Positions 30,901 through 44,351 of a stretch of 64,000 nucleotides of DNA are shown here, in pieces. A model generated the notes under the pieces. It was not told the origin of the DNA and ran no database searches. It saw only the letters and a program-made list of their open reading frames with translations. Position 1 is the stretch's first letter. Each line of letters starts with the position of its first letter. This stretch comes from Microglena sp. YARC. Lineage: Eukaryota; Chlorophyta; Chlorophyceae; Chlamydomonadales; Chlamydomonadaceae. Location: positions 12,937,610 to 13,001,609 of the forward strand of contig CM039462.1 of assembly GCA_022414725.1 (NCBI GenBank), given 5' to 3'. A program made the translations under genes and the position numbers.

Positions 30901-33900
30901 GGAGGTGGTGGTGGATGTGGTGGTGGTGGTGGGGGGGGGGCTCTACCAAAAATTTGAAACCTTACCTTCAGATCTTGGCGCTAGATGTAAGACTTCATGA
31001 AAAAGGTAATGATAACGCCTGTTGGGGCGTGGTTTTAAGGGAGCCCATCGTTCCCGGGTGGGGAGCGGTCTCCTACCTCAATTGGACAAGCTACCATCGC
31101 GGTTGACGACGACCTGCAACGCCAAGAGCGACCAAAGGGGGAGTCGAACCCTCGACTCTTCATTCTTATAGTGATTCAGTCTACCACTAGACAAATATAT
31201 ATCACCGAAAGAGGCTAAGACTTACCTTACCTTACATTCAGGTCTTGGCGCTAGATGTCAGACGTCATGACGACAGCAGGCAGGAGGGTGGTGGGTGGTG
31301 GGGCAGGCAGGGAGGTGTGTGTGGGGGGGGGGGAACTGTGAGGTGCTGAAGAGAGAAACATTACCCAAGCTGAGTTGGAGAATTTGAACACCCGACCTAC
31401 AACTTTCTAAAACTTGGTCAACCATTGAGTACACGGTTTGATGATGCTACACATCACACACTGTGAGAAAAAGTGTGAGACTGTACCTTCATGTCTTGGC
31501 GCTCTAGTTTCTTTCCTCTTTTGAACTTGACCTAGTTTTTTTTCAGGTTTCTGGGTGCGCCTTCAAAAACCTCGTGCTTCCTGTTATAAAATTGGATGGT
31601 CTGCAGGCTGTGCAGCCGTCCAGTCTCGGCAGTGATTTGCTAAGTTTCTGTAGCGAATCCTCTCTCTTTCGCTGTCAGGCTTCATAGGGATGGAGTTTTT
31701 TGGGCAACGCGTTTTTGGCGGAGCCCCCCCTTTAAGGGGGCGGGAGCCCCCATGTTTACCCCTTTGTCCGTCCGACCATCCGTCTGACCGCGATGAAGCC
31801 TGACACGTCAGCCAACGGTCTCGTAACTAACTTGCTTCCGTTGCCACCTGTTGCTCCGTCGCGATCACTCTCCGCCAATTTTTAGTGTCGCAGGCGCCGC
31901 TGCATAGAACTTGTTTTGTTCCATGTCAGTCATCATGGCGAGGACATCATCAGGGGCGAGTAGTCTTGCTGGTGTGAGTGTGAGTGTGAAACCACCCACC
32001 AACCACCCACCACCACCCCGAGCACTTAAGCAGCAGCAGCACCACCCCAAGCGCCCACCACCACCACCCACCACCACCACCACCCACGAACCCAAGCACC
32101 TCACCTGGTTGTTCCAGTCAGTCATCATGGCGAGAACAACGTGTTCTGTGTGCAACGCATTGCCATTCTGTTGATGCATGGTGATGCAGGGGTCTGGCTT
32201 AAACTAGTCGCAAGTAGAAAAAAGCGAATGCGAGTTAAAAAAAGGGGGATGGGGCCTTCATGCCATGGCGCTCAGTGTCAGACTTGATGGCGATAATGCT
32301 TGTTTTTTGTGCAACGCGTTGTCATTTCGTAGATGCATGGTGATGCAGGGGTCTGGCTAAACTAGTTGCAAGTAGACAAAAGTGAATGCCAGTTTAAAAA
32401 AGGGGGATGGTGCCTTTATGCCTTGGCGCTCGATGTCAGACTTCCTGGGGATAATGATTTTTTTGAGTGCAACGCATTGCCATTCCTTTGATGCATGGTG
32501 AAGCAGGGGTCTGGCTAAACTAGTTGCAAGTAGGAAAAAAGTGAAAGCGAGTTTACAAAAGGGAGATGGTGCCTTTATGCCTTGACGCTTGAGGTCAGCC
32601 TTCGTAGCGATGGTCAGTGATTTTAATAATGATTTGGGCATAAAAATTAAGTACATGGCAGCCATATGCCCAGGTGTGGACTTTTGTAAGTCAGAAACAT
32701 TAAGCACCTGGCAGCCATATGCCCAGGTGTGGACTTTGGTGGGGCAGAAACATTAAGCACATGGCAGCCATATGCCCAGGTGTGGACTTTGGTGGGGCAG
32801 AAACATTAAGTACCTGGCAGCCATATGCCCAGGTGTGGACTTTGGTGGGGCAGAAACATTAAGTACCTGGCAGCTCAGGTGTGGACTTTGGTGGGGCAGA
32901 AACATTAAGCACCTGGCAGCCATATGCCCAGGTGTGGACTTTGGTGGGGCAGAAACATTAAGCACATGGCAGCCATATGCCCAGGTGTGGACTTTGGTGG
33001 GGCAGAAACATTAAGTACCTGGCAGCCATATGCCCAGGTGTGGACTTTGGTGGGGCAGAAACATTAAGTAAGCCATATGCCCACCATATGCCCAGGTGTG
33101 GACTTTGGTGGGGCAGAAACATTAACACATGGCAGCCATATGCCCAGGTGTGGACTTTGGTGGGGCAGAAACATTAAGTACCTGGCAGCCATATGCCCAG
33201 GTGTGGACTTTGGTGGGGCAGAAACATTAAGTACTGGCAGCCATATCAGGTGTGGACTTTGGTGGGGCAGAAACATTAAGGTGGCAGCCATATGCCCAGG
33301 TGTGGACTTTGGTGGGGCAGAAACATTAAGCACATGGCAGCCATATGCCCAGGTGTGGACTTTGGTGGGGCAGAAACATTAAGCACATGGCAGCCATATG
33401 CCCAGGTGTGGACTTTGGTGGGGCAGAAACATTAAGCACCTGGCAGCCATATGCCCAGGTGTGGACTTTGGTGGGGCAGAAACATTAAGCTCATGGCAGC
33501 CATATGCCCAGGTGTGGACTTTGGTGGGGCAGAAACATTAAGTACCTGGCAGCCATATGCCCAGGTGTGGACTTTGGTGCGGCAGAAACATTAAGTACCT
33601 GGCAGCCATATGCCCAGGTGTGGACTTTGGTGGGGCAGAAACATTAAGTACCTGGCAGCCATATGCCCAGGTGTGGACTTTGGTGGGGCAGAAACATTAA
33701 GTACCTGGCAGCCATATGCCCAGGTGTGGACTTTGGTGGGGCAGAAACATTAAGCACATGGCAGCCACATGCCCAGGTGTGGACTTTGGTGGGGCAGAAA
33801 CATTAAGCACATGGCAGCCATATGCCCAGGTGTGGACTTTTGGTGGGGCAGAAAACATTAAGTACCTGGCAGCCATATGCCCAGGTGTGACTTTGGTGGG

Positions 33901-36900
33901 GCAGAAACATTAAGCACCTGGCAGCCATATGCCCAGGTGTGGACTTTGGTGGGGCAGAAACATTAAGCACAGGGCAGCCATATGCCCAGGTGTGGACTTT
34001 GGTGGGGCAGAAACATTAAGTACCTGGCAGCCATATGCCCAGGTGTGGACTTTGGTGGGGCAGAAACATCAAGCACCTGGCAGCCATATGCCCAGGTGTG
34101 GACTTTGGTGGGGCAGAAACATTAAGCACATGGCAGCCATATGCTCAGGTGTGGACTTTGGTGGGGCAGAAACATTAAGTACCTGGCAGCCATATGCCCA
34201 GGTGTGGACTTTGGTGGGGCAGAAACATTAAGTACCTGGCAGCCATATGCCCAGGTGTGGACTTAGGTGGGGCAGAAACATTAAGTACCTGGCAGCCATA
34301 TGCCCAGGTGTGGACTTTGGTGGGGCAGAAACATTAAGTACCTGGCAGCCATATGCCCAGGTGTGGACTTTGGTGGGGCAGAAACATTAAGCACATGGCA
34401 GCCATATGCCCAGGTGTGGACTTTGGTGGGGCAGAAACATTAAGCACATGGCAGCCATATGCCCAGGTGTGGACTTTGGTGGGGCAGAAACATTAAGTGG
34501 CAGCCATATGCCCAGGTGTGGACTTTGGTGCAGAAACATTAAGTACCTGGCAGCCATATGCCCAGGTGTGGACTTTGGTGGAGCAGAAACATTAAGTACC
34601 CGGCAGCCATATGCCCAGGTGTGGACTTTGGTGGGGCAGAAACATTAAGCACATGGCAGCCATATGCCCAGGTGTGGACTTTGGTGGGGCAGAAACATTA
34701 AGTACCTGGCAGCGCAATGCCCAGGTGTGGACTTTGGTGGGGCAGAAACAGTAAGTGCGATGGTGCTTGTTTTTTGTGCAACGCGTTGCCATTCCGTTGA
34801 TGCATGCTGATGCAGGGGTCTGATAACAAGTCGCAAGTAATACAAAAGTGAATGCGAGTTTACAAAAAAGGGGGGGGTACCTTCATGTCTTGGCGCTCGA
34901 TGTCAGACTTCCTGGCGATAATGCTTTTTTTATGCGCAATGCGCTGCCATTCCTTTGATGCATGGTGATGCAGGGGTCTGGCTAAACTAGTTGCAAGTAG
35001 GATAACAGTGAGTGCCAGTTAAAAAAAGGGGGTGGTACCTTCATGTCTTGGCGCTCGATGTCGGACTTCATGATGATAGCAGGTGGAAGGGACAGCCCGT
35101 CGTTGTCGGGGATGTAGCGGCCTATGATCTCTTTATGGAAAAAGGCAGCGATGTCCATGGTGGTCATTATAATACTCTCCTCATGCCGCACAGCCTCTGG
35201 TTTTACTATTCTGGCAGATAAGTCAATAGGCCACCTGCAATTGGTTGAAGCGATTTATAGGTTGAAGCGATTTTTTCAAAAAGGGGAAATTTCAAAAAGG
35301 GGGAAAGGGCATTATAATACTCTCTTCATGCGTTACAGCCTCTGGTTTTACTTTTCTGGCAGACAAGTCACTGGGCCACCTGCGTTTGTTTTTCAAAATG
35401 GGAAAATCAAAAAGTATTTTTCAAAATCGGAAAAATCAAAAAGTATTTCTTACAAAATGGGAAAAAATCAAAAAAGGGGGATGTGGATTGTTATACTCTC
35501 CTCATGCCGTACAGCCTCTGGTTTGACTATTCTGGCAGACAAGTCACTGGGCCACCTGCAGTTTGGTTGAAGAATTTGTTTTTCAAAAAGGGGAAAATTC
35601 TAAAAGGGGGAATGGGCATTGTAATACTCTCTTCATGGCATACAGCCTCTGGTTTTACTTTTCAGGCAGACAAATCACTAGGCCACCTGCAGTTGTTTTA
35701 AACTAAAATTTTAAAAATGGGGATATGGGGAATGTCATACTGTCCTCCTTTGTTTTGCTTTTTTTTAGCTCACAGTAATGTCAATGATGGGCATTGCAAT
35801 ACTCTCTACATGCGTGACAGCCTCAAGTTATACTATTCTGGCAGACAGATCACTGGGCCACCTGCGTTTGTTTTTCAAATGGAAAAAAATCAAAAAGGAG
35901 GAATGTGGATTGTTACACTCTCCTCATGCTATACAACCTCTAGTTTTACTATTCTGGCAGACAAGTCACTGGGCCACCTGCGTTTGTTTTTCAAATGGAA
36001 AAAATCAAAAAGGGGGAATGTGGATTGTTGTACTCTCTTCACGCGTTACAGCCTCTGGTTTTACTATTCTGGCAGACAAATCACTAGGCCACCTGCAGTT
36101 TGGATTAAGAAATAAATTCAAAAAGGGGGGATGTGGATTGTTGCACTCCCTACATGCGTTATAGCCACTGGTCCACCTGTGTTTGTTTTGAAAAAAATGT
36201 TTCAAAATGGAAAAAAATCAAAAGGGGGGAATGGGCATTGTAATAAAGGGTTCCCTATTGGTCACATCCCGAAAAAACATTTTTTCCGTTGTATGATTAT
36301 AACATGGTCTAAGAGTGAAATGCATTAGAAGCAAAATTACTAATGGGCCGCATTCAAGGACTCTTTGGTCTAAGAGCGAAATGTAGCAAAAAGTCTAAGT
36401 GTCAAGACAAGCGGGGGGGGACACCCCCCCCCCGCACCCCCCCCCCCCCCCTAAAGCCCTTGTGCCTTGCTAAAATAACTCAATGTTAGTGCCAAGGTCA
36501 ACAGAATGTCCTAAGCAAGTCGAATATGTACATAATAGTGAAGTTCAGGGCTTCGTGGTGTGTAAAAGTGCGATTTTCAGAAAAAGTATTTTTTTGTCGG
36601 AGGCAGATTCGAACTGCCGACCTCTAGATTACATGGTTGGCTCTATGGTCCAAGAGCGAAATGTAGCAAAACGCTAGAGTGCCGAAGACACTATTTCACG
36701 GATTTGGAGGCTTATATGTTTCCAAATGGATCGTTTAAGAACATTTCTACACACAAACACATGTTTACTCTCATGTTGGTATACTTATCTTTCGCAATGT
36801 TTGCTCGTGGCACACTTAAGTCGAATCCTTACTTGTGAATTGTTACATTTTGGCCCAAAATACCCTAAATTGTGTTGTCTTTTTGACTTGTGATGCTAAT

Positions 36901-39900
36901 GTTTGATCTGATGTTAATGTGCTCGAAATAAATAAGATGCACAATTGCTATATGATATACTATGTGTCCCCTTGCTTGGAGTAAGAAGAGTGCAACACCG
37001 ACAAATTAGCGATATTGTATTATATTTACACCGCAAGCTAAATTACTATGCTTATATCTCGCTCAAACAACTCCATTTAAGTGCTAAGGATGATAGAAAG
37101 TCCCAGGGAACCCGAATTTCAACATAATAGTGAAGTTCAGGGCTTCGTGGTGTGTAAAAGTGCGATTTCCAGAAAAAGTAATTTTTGGTCCGAGGCAGAT
37201 TCGAACTGCCGACCTCTAGATTACATGGTTGGCTCTATGGTCCAAGAGCGAAATGTAGCAAAACGCTTAAGTGCCAAAGACACTATTTCACGGATTAGGA
37301 TGCTTATATGTTTCCAAATGGATCGTTTAAGAACATTTCTATACACAAACACATGTTTACGCTCATGTAGGTATACTTATCTTTCGCAATGTTAGCTCGT
37401 GGCACACTTAAGTCGAATCCTTACTTGTGAATTGTTACATTTTGGCCCAAAATACCCTAAATTGTGTTGTCTTTTTGACTTGTGATGCTAATGTGTGGTC
37501 TGATGATAATGTGCTTGAAATAAATAAGATGCACAATTGCTATATGATATATTATGTGTCCCCTTGCTTGGAGTAAGAAGAGTGCAACACCGACAAATGA
37601 GCGGTTTTGTGCTATAATTACACTGCAAGCTAAATTACTATGCTTATATTTTGCTGAATCAACTCAATTATAGTGCTAGAGGTAACAGAATTTCTCAAGG
37701 AATCCTAATTTGTTATTATTTATATCAAAAAATGAAGTCTTCAAAAAAGCGTTTTTTCACCTAAATTTTGTACTTAGTATTGAAATTTGCTATGCTTATA
37801 TGTTGGCCAAACAACATGAAATTAGTGCACATTACAATAGAAAACAACAGAGAATTCGAATTTGTACTAAAATTGAGGTTTGGGGCATTTTTTTTGCAAA
37901 AGTTTGTTTTGCTGTTTTCTCACGATTTTGATTTTCTAGTGAATAAGCCAAATTGCCTTAGTGCCAAGGTGCAAAGTTTCGATTTTTTGCGAATTGTGAT
38001 GCTTAGATGTGCTCTTGTGTGAATGTGACCTGGATGTATAATACCTTAAATTGCTTTTCGAAGTACATTGAGTGCTTAAATGTACTCACAAAGGTATCAA
38101 ATCATGAGAAAAAGCATCAAATGTCCGATTTTGTGCTATAATTGTTTGCCAGGTCTTTTCGTACTTTGTACCTCACTTCTCGATACTTATATGTGGCCAA
38201 AACATGATTTCCTTAGTGCTACATCCCATAGAATTTCAAGGCGTTTCCGAATATGCAATAAAATGTACATTTGGAGAATATTGGGGCAAAACCTTATTTT
38301 TGTCCTTTTCAGGGTGTGTTTTTGTACTTTGTACCGCCATTTACGATGCTTATATGTTGGCGAAACATGATTTCCTTAGTGCTACATGTCATAGAATTTC
38401 AAGGCAATTCCGAATCTGCAATAAAATTTACATTTGGAGTTGATTTGTATTATCACTTTTTGGTCGGCCACGAATCCTAAGCGATAATCCCTTCAAAACA
38501 GAAAATGTACAATTTTCGCGTTTTTTCGGGTATACTCTCTTCATGCGTTACAGCCTCTGGTTTCACTATTCTGGTAGACAGATCACTGGGCCACCTGCCG
38601 TTGGGTTCAACACAAAAATTCATAGGGGGGAATTTCACAAAGGGGGAACGGGGATTGTCATACTCTCTACATGCGTCACAACCTCTGGTTTTACTATTCT
38701 GGCAGACAAGTCACTGGGCCACCTGCAGTTTGTTTTTTAAAATGGGAAAAATCAAAAAGTAATTTTTCGAAATGGAAAAATAAGGGAAAGGAATGTGGAT
38801 TGTTATACTCTCTAGGAGATACATGTATTACAGCCACTGGCCCACATGCGTTTAATTTGAAGTTTAATTTGAAGTACATTTTTCAAAATGGGAAAAATCA
38901 AAAAGAGGGAATGTGGATTGTTGTACTCTCTTCATGGCTTACAGCCTCTGGTTTTACTTTTCAGGCACACATCACTAGGCCAACTGCTGTTTGATTGAAC
39001 CAAAAAAATGAAGAGGAGGGAATTTCATGAGGAGGGAATGTGGATTGTCATACTCTCTACATGCGTCACAGCCTCTGGTTGTACTATTCTGGCAGACACA
39101 TCACTAGGCCACCTGCAATTGTTTTGCAGTACATTTTTCAAAATGGATAAAAATATAAAAGAGTGTTGTTATACTCTCTTCATAGCTTACATCCTCTTTA
39201 TTTACGCTTCAGGAAGACACATCACCAGGCCACCTGCAATTGTTTTGAAGTAAATCTTTAAAAATGGAAAAAATCAAAAAGAGGGAATGTGGATTATCAC
39301 ACTCTCTTCATAGCTTACATTCTATTTCTTTACGGTTCAGGCAGACAAATCACTAGGCCACCTGCTGTTTGGTTGAAGCAAACAAATCAAAAGGGGGGAA
39401 TGTCATCCATAGGGAACGTGGATTGTTGTACTCTCTTCATGGTTTTGCTATTCTGGCAGACACATCACTGGGCCAGCTGCTATTATTTTGCAGTAGATTT
39501 TTCAACTTGATAAAAATCAAACAGAGTGTTGTAATACTCTCTTCATAGCTTACATCCTCTTTATTTACGTATCCCCGTTCGGAACGGGATGGCTAAATCG
39601 TAGAGCGATCCTGGATCGAACGGAAGCAGGTGCGGGGTCTTATCAGGTTGCTGGTTCAAACCCCATCGAGGTCTCCTGGGCCCACCCGGAGGGTCGTCGA
39701 CCGGCATGGTAACTGGACTCTAGGTGTGATGTAAGCCCATCCATCGCTTACTTACGAGCCGGTTCCCTTAACACCACGTCTTTGGAAGTGTCATTGTGAC
39801 ACATCTTGGAAGTTAAGATTTATTTATTTATTTTACTTATTTACGTGTCAGGCAGACACATGACTAGGCCACCTGCAGTTTGGTTGAGCTAAACAAGTCC

Positions 39901-40358
39901 TTTGCAGCGTCGCAAGCAACGCGGAAAATTGGAGTGTGATGGCAACGGAAGGAAAGGTGGCAACAATGGAGCTGACCGAAGCGAGTTATTTACGCGACCG
40001 TTGGCTGACGTGACGGGCTTCAATTTTTCGATCAAACGGACAAATGGGCAAACATGGGAGCTCCCGCCCCCTTGAAGAGGGGGCTCCACCAAAAAATCAT
40101 AAGGGGGGAATTTCATTAAGGGAGAATGTGGATTATCACACTCTCTTCATAGCTTACTTCCTCTTTCATTACTTTTCAGGCAGACACATCTATAGGCCAC
40201 CTGCAGTGCTTTTGAAGAATATTGAAGAATGAAATGATCACTACTGTAGCACGAACTCAGGGTGCCCGTTGGTGTAACGATTGTTTTAGGTTGTAGGTTT
40301 AAGGATAGAGTTGTGTAGGCTGAGGTCAGCAGAGAGGGTGCTTTAAGCCTGGGAGGGA

Positions 40359-40391
<33 letters not shown>

Positions 40392-40393
40392 TG

Positions 40394-40426
<33 letters not shown>

Positions 40427-43400
40427 AACCATTGTTTGGGGGTCAGTTCATCAATGCTTTTGATTTGTATGCCCTTCCTACCATAATGGTTGGGCAAGTC
40501 TCGTTAGCCTATTTGGCCTACCCCAGGACTACCCCAGGACTGGAACATACATTTTGATGAGCAGACAGCAGAAAGGCAGGGGAAAAGAGCAGAAACAGAC
40601 AGGATGCAAATGCACATGCATATGCAAATGCATACTATAGGCCTATCAGCCTATGCTTTGATACTTAGTCAGTTTAGCACTGTTAGATTTAACCCTGGGT
40701 AATTTTGAACTGGCCGGCTACATCTACATAAATTGAAATTGAAATTGAAATTGTTACATCCGTGTAATACAGTTACTCACAGGACGTGATGTTAAGGACA
40801 CCACAGCGTAAGCCGGAGCTAGCTATAGTCACCGCATCTACATCAACCATATGCAAAGATGCAACCCAAGAGGTGCTCGAGTGAATGGTCCTACCCACTG
40901 CAGGGTACTACATTTTGTCAAATTGGTCAGCGCTTAAAGCACACAAACGCCAAATTGGTCAGTGCTTTGTAGTGCAAATAGCGCAAAAACTGCACGCTGC
41001 GCCCACAGGGGGTTGAAACAAGTCCTGTGCAGCGTCGCAAGCGACGCGGAAAATTGGCGGTGTGTGTTGGCAACGGAACGAAAGGTGGCAACGATGAAGC
41101 TGACCGAAGCGAGTTAGTTACGCGACCGTTGGCTGACGTGTCGGGCGGGCAAGACATTTTTGTTCGGTCGGACAAACGGACAAATGGGTAACCCTGGGGG
41201 CTCCCGCCCCCTTGAAGAGGGGGCTCCGCCAAAACTGCCGCGCGCGCTTTGTAGTAACCTGCTACCCACTGCAGGGTACCGGCTCACTAAACTTCAACAT
41301 GCATGCAGACATTGAAGGGAATTTTACAACATGGGGAAATTTCAGTGTCACTTCATACCACCTCTACCCCACACCCTTTCCACCTGTGGTCCTTAATGAA
41401 GGTGACATTCTCCTCCTTGATGCCGACGGCCACACCCGTGAATATCTTCACCCGCCATCCTTCTGAGTTCATGGCCGTCTCCAAACGCTTCAAGCGCGGC
41501 GCATGGGTGGGGTTGGGTTCGAAGCCGAAGACGCAAACACCTTGGGGTTGGGGTGGGGGTAAGCAGATAAAAGGGTCTGGGTAGTGGTGGGATGGGGTGG
41601 GGTGGGTGGAGTGGGGTGGTGGTGGGGTAGCGCGTGGGAGGGGTTTTGGTTCGAAGCCTAAGGCGCAAGCACCTTGGGGTTGGGGGTGGGGTTGGGGGGG
41701 GCTGGGGTGGGGTGGGGGTAAGCAGATAAAAAGGTTCTGGGTAGTGGTAGTGTGGGTGGAGTGGGGGTGGTGGGCGGCGTGTGGTGTGGGTTGGTTTCGA
41801 AGCCGAAGGCGCAAAACACCTTGGGTTTGTGGTGGGTGTGGGTGGGATGGGGTGGGGTGGGGTGGGGGTAAGCAGATAACAGCTTCTAGGTAGTAGTGAG
41901 GTGGGTGGAGTGGGGTGGAGGTGGTGGGGGGCGCGTGGGGGGGGTTGGGTTTAGAGCCGAAGGCACAGACTCCTTGTGGTTGGGGAGAGGGGGTGGGGTG
42001 GGGTGGGGTGGGTGTAAGCAAATAAAAGCTTCTGGGTAGTGGTGGGGTGGGTGGAGTGGAGGTGTGTGTGTGTGTGTGGGGGGGGGGGGGGGGCGGGGGG
42101 GGAGGGGCTGCGCGTGGTAGGGTTGGGTTTGGAAGCTGAAGGCGCAAAACACCTTGGGGTTGGGGAAGGGGGGTTGGGTTGGGTTGGTGGGGGGGGGTAA
42201 GCAGATAAAAGGTTCTGGGTAGTGGTGGGGTAGGTGGAGTGGGGGTGGTGGTGGTGGGCTTGATGGGGTGGAGCGGCGTGTGGTAGGGTTGGGTTTGAAG
42301 CCGAAGGCGCGAGCACCATGGGGTTGTGGTGGGTGTGAGTGAAGTGTGGTGTGGTGTGGTGGGGGTAAGCAAATAAATGCTTCTGGGTAGTGGTGGGGTG
42401 GGTGGAGTGGGGTGGTAGTGGTGGGCGGCGTGTGGGAGGGGTTGGGTTTAAAGCTGAAGGCACAAACACCTTGGGTTGGGGAGGGGGGTTGGGGAGGGGG
42501 GTGGGTGGGGTGGGGGTAAGCAGATAACAGTTTATGGGTAGTGGTGGGGGTGGGTGGAGTGGGGGTGGCGGGAGGCGTGTGGGTGGGGGTAGGGTTTAAA
42601 GCTGAAGGCGCAAACACCTTGGGGTTGTGGTGGGTGTGGGTGGGTGGGGGGGTAGGTGTAAGCAATTAAAAGCTTCTGGGTAGTGGTGGGGTGGGTGGAG
42701 TGGGAGTGGTGGTGGTGGTGGTGGGCGGCGCGTGGTAGGGTTGGGTTTGAAGCCTAAGGCGCAGACCCCTTGGGGTTGGGGAGGGGTGGGGGTGGGGGTA
42801 AGCAGATAAAAGGTGCTGGGTAGTGGTGGGGTGGGTGGAGTGGGGTAGTGGTGGTGGGCGGCGCGTGGTAGGGTTGGGTTTGAAGCCGAAGGCGCAAACA
42901 CCTTGGGGTTGGGGTGGAGTGGGGTGGGGGTAAGCGGATAACAGCTTCTGGGTGGTGGTGGGGTGGGTGGAGTGGGGTGGAGGTGGTGGGGGGGCGCGTA
43001 GGGGGGGTTGGGTTTAGAGCCGAAGGCACAGACTCCTTGTGGTTGGAGAGAGGGGGTGGGGTGGGGTGGGTGTAAGCAAATAAAAGCTTCTGGGTAGTGG
43101 TGGGATGGGTGGAGTGAAGGTGTGGGGTGGGGTTGGGGCGGGGGGAGGGGGGGGAGGGGCTGCGCGTGGTAGGGTTGGGTTTGGAAGCCAAAGGCGCAAA
43201 CACCTTGGGGTTGGGGAAGGGGGGTTGGGTCGGGTCGGGTTGAGTTGGGGGGGGTAAGCAGATAAAAGGTTCTGGGTAGTTGTGGGGTAGGTGGAGTGGG
43301 GGTGGGGGTGGGGGCTTGATGGGGTGGAGCGGCGTGTGGTAGGGTTGGGTTTGAAGCCGAAGGCGCGAGCACCTTGGGGTGTGGTGGGTGTGAGTGAAGT

Positions 43401-44316
43401 GGGGGTGTGGTGTGGTGGGGGTAAGCAAATAAATGCTTCTGAGTAGTGGTGGGGTGGGTGGAGTGGGGTGGTGGTGGCGCGTGGTAGGGGTAAGCAAATA
43501 AAAGCTTCTGGGTAGTGGTGGGGTGGGTGGAGTGGTGGTGGTGATGGTGGGCGGCGTGTGGTAGGGTTGGCTTCGAAGCCGCTCACTCCCACTCACACCC
43601 ACCACAACCCCAAGGCGTAGGCACCTTGGGGTTGTGGTGGGTGTGAGTGAAGTGGGGTGTGGTGGGGTGGGGTAAGCAAATAAATGCTTCTGGGTAGTGG
43701 TGGGGTAGGTGGAGTGGGGTGGTGGGGGGCGTGTGGGGTGGGTGGGGGTGGGGGGGGGTTAAGCCGAAGGCGCAAACCCCTTGTGGTTGGGGAGAGGGGG
43801 TTGGAATGGGGTTGGGGTGGGCGGGGGTAAGCAAATAAATGCTTTCTGGGTAGTGGTGGGGTGGGTGGAGTGGGGTGGTGGTGGGATGGGGATGGGGGTG
43901 GGGGTGGGGGGAGCGTGGGTGGGGGCGGTTAGAAGTTGAAGGCAAAAACACCTTGGGGTTGGGGAGGGGATTGGGGTGGGTTGGGTGGGGGTAAGCAAAT
44001 TAATGGGTAGTGGTGGGGTGGGTGGAGTGGGGTGGGGGGGGGGGCGTGGTGGGGTTGAATTAGAAGCACAAACACCTTGGGGTTGGGGAGGGTGGGGTAG
44101 GGTAGAGGGTGGGGGTGGGGTAGGGAAGGGTGGGTGGGGTGGGGGTTACAAATAAGAGGGGACGAGAATAAGGATGAATAATGACAAAAAGCAGGTTAGG
44201 ATTTGCTTCCAAGGGAAAAGGGGGAAGGGGGAAGGGGACCGAAGTGGGGGGGGGGGGGGGGGGATGTGTGTGTGTGGGGGGGGGTAGGGGTAGGGGGGGG
44301 AGAAGTGGGGTGGAAT

Positions 44317-44351
<35 letters not shown>

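Noticed and set aside
25541..30957. Very long open frames (up to 514 codons) of poly-Gly/Val/Trp or Pro/His/Thr
   Set aside because: They follow the GGT/CCA repeat phase on both strands in several frames at once and have no non-repetitive segment.
31128..31195. tRNA-like sequence on the minus strand (GGGTTCGACTCCC T-arm, GTCTAGTGGTAGAC D-arm)
   Set aside because: The acceptor and anticodon stems do not pair, so at best it is a tRNA-derived relic.
32655..34755. 54-bp repeats resembling a CRISPR array
   Set aside because: Units are contiguous with no unique spacers, the context is eukaryotic and intronic, and no cas genes are present.
36596..36660. tRNA-Tyr-like sequence on the minus strand (GGCAGTTCGAATCTGCC T-arm, GTA in the loop), repeated at 37189
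   Set aside because: The T-arm and D-stem pair, but the acceptor 5' strand and anticodon stem do not, and it is duplicated as part of a 594-bp repeat. Probably SINE- or tRNA-derived.
41353..43605. Proline/threonine-rich minus-strand frames across the intron 1 array
   Set aside because: They are translations of C-rich repeats. Only the exon 2 portion at their 3' end has protein-like composition.
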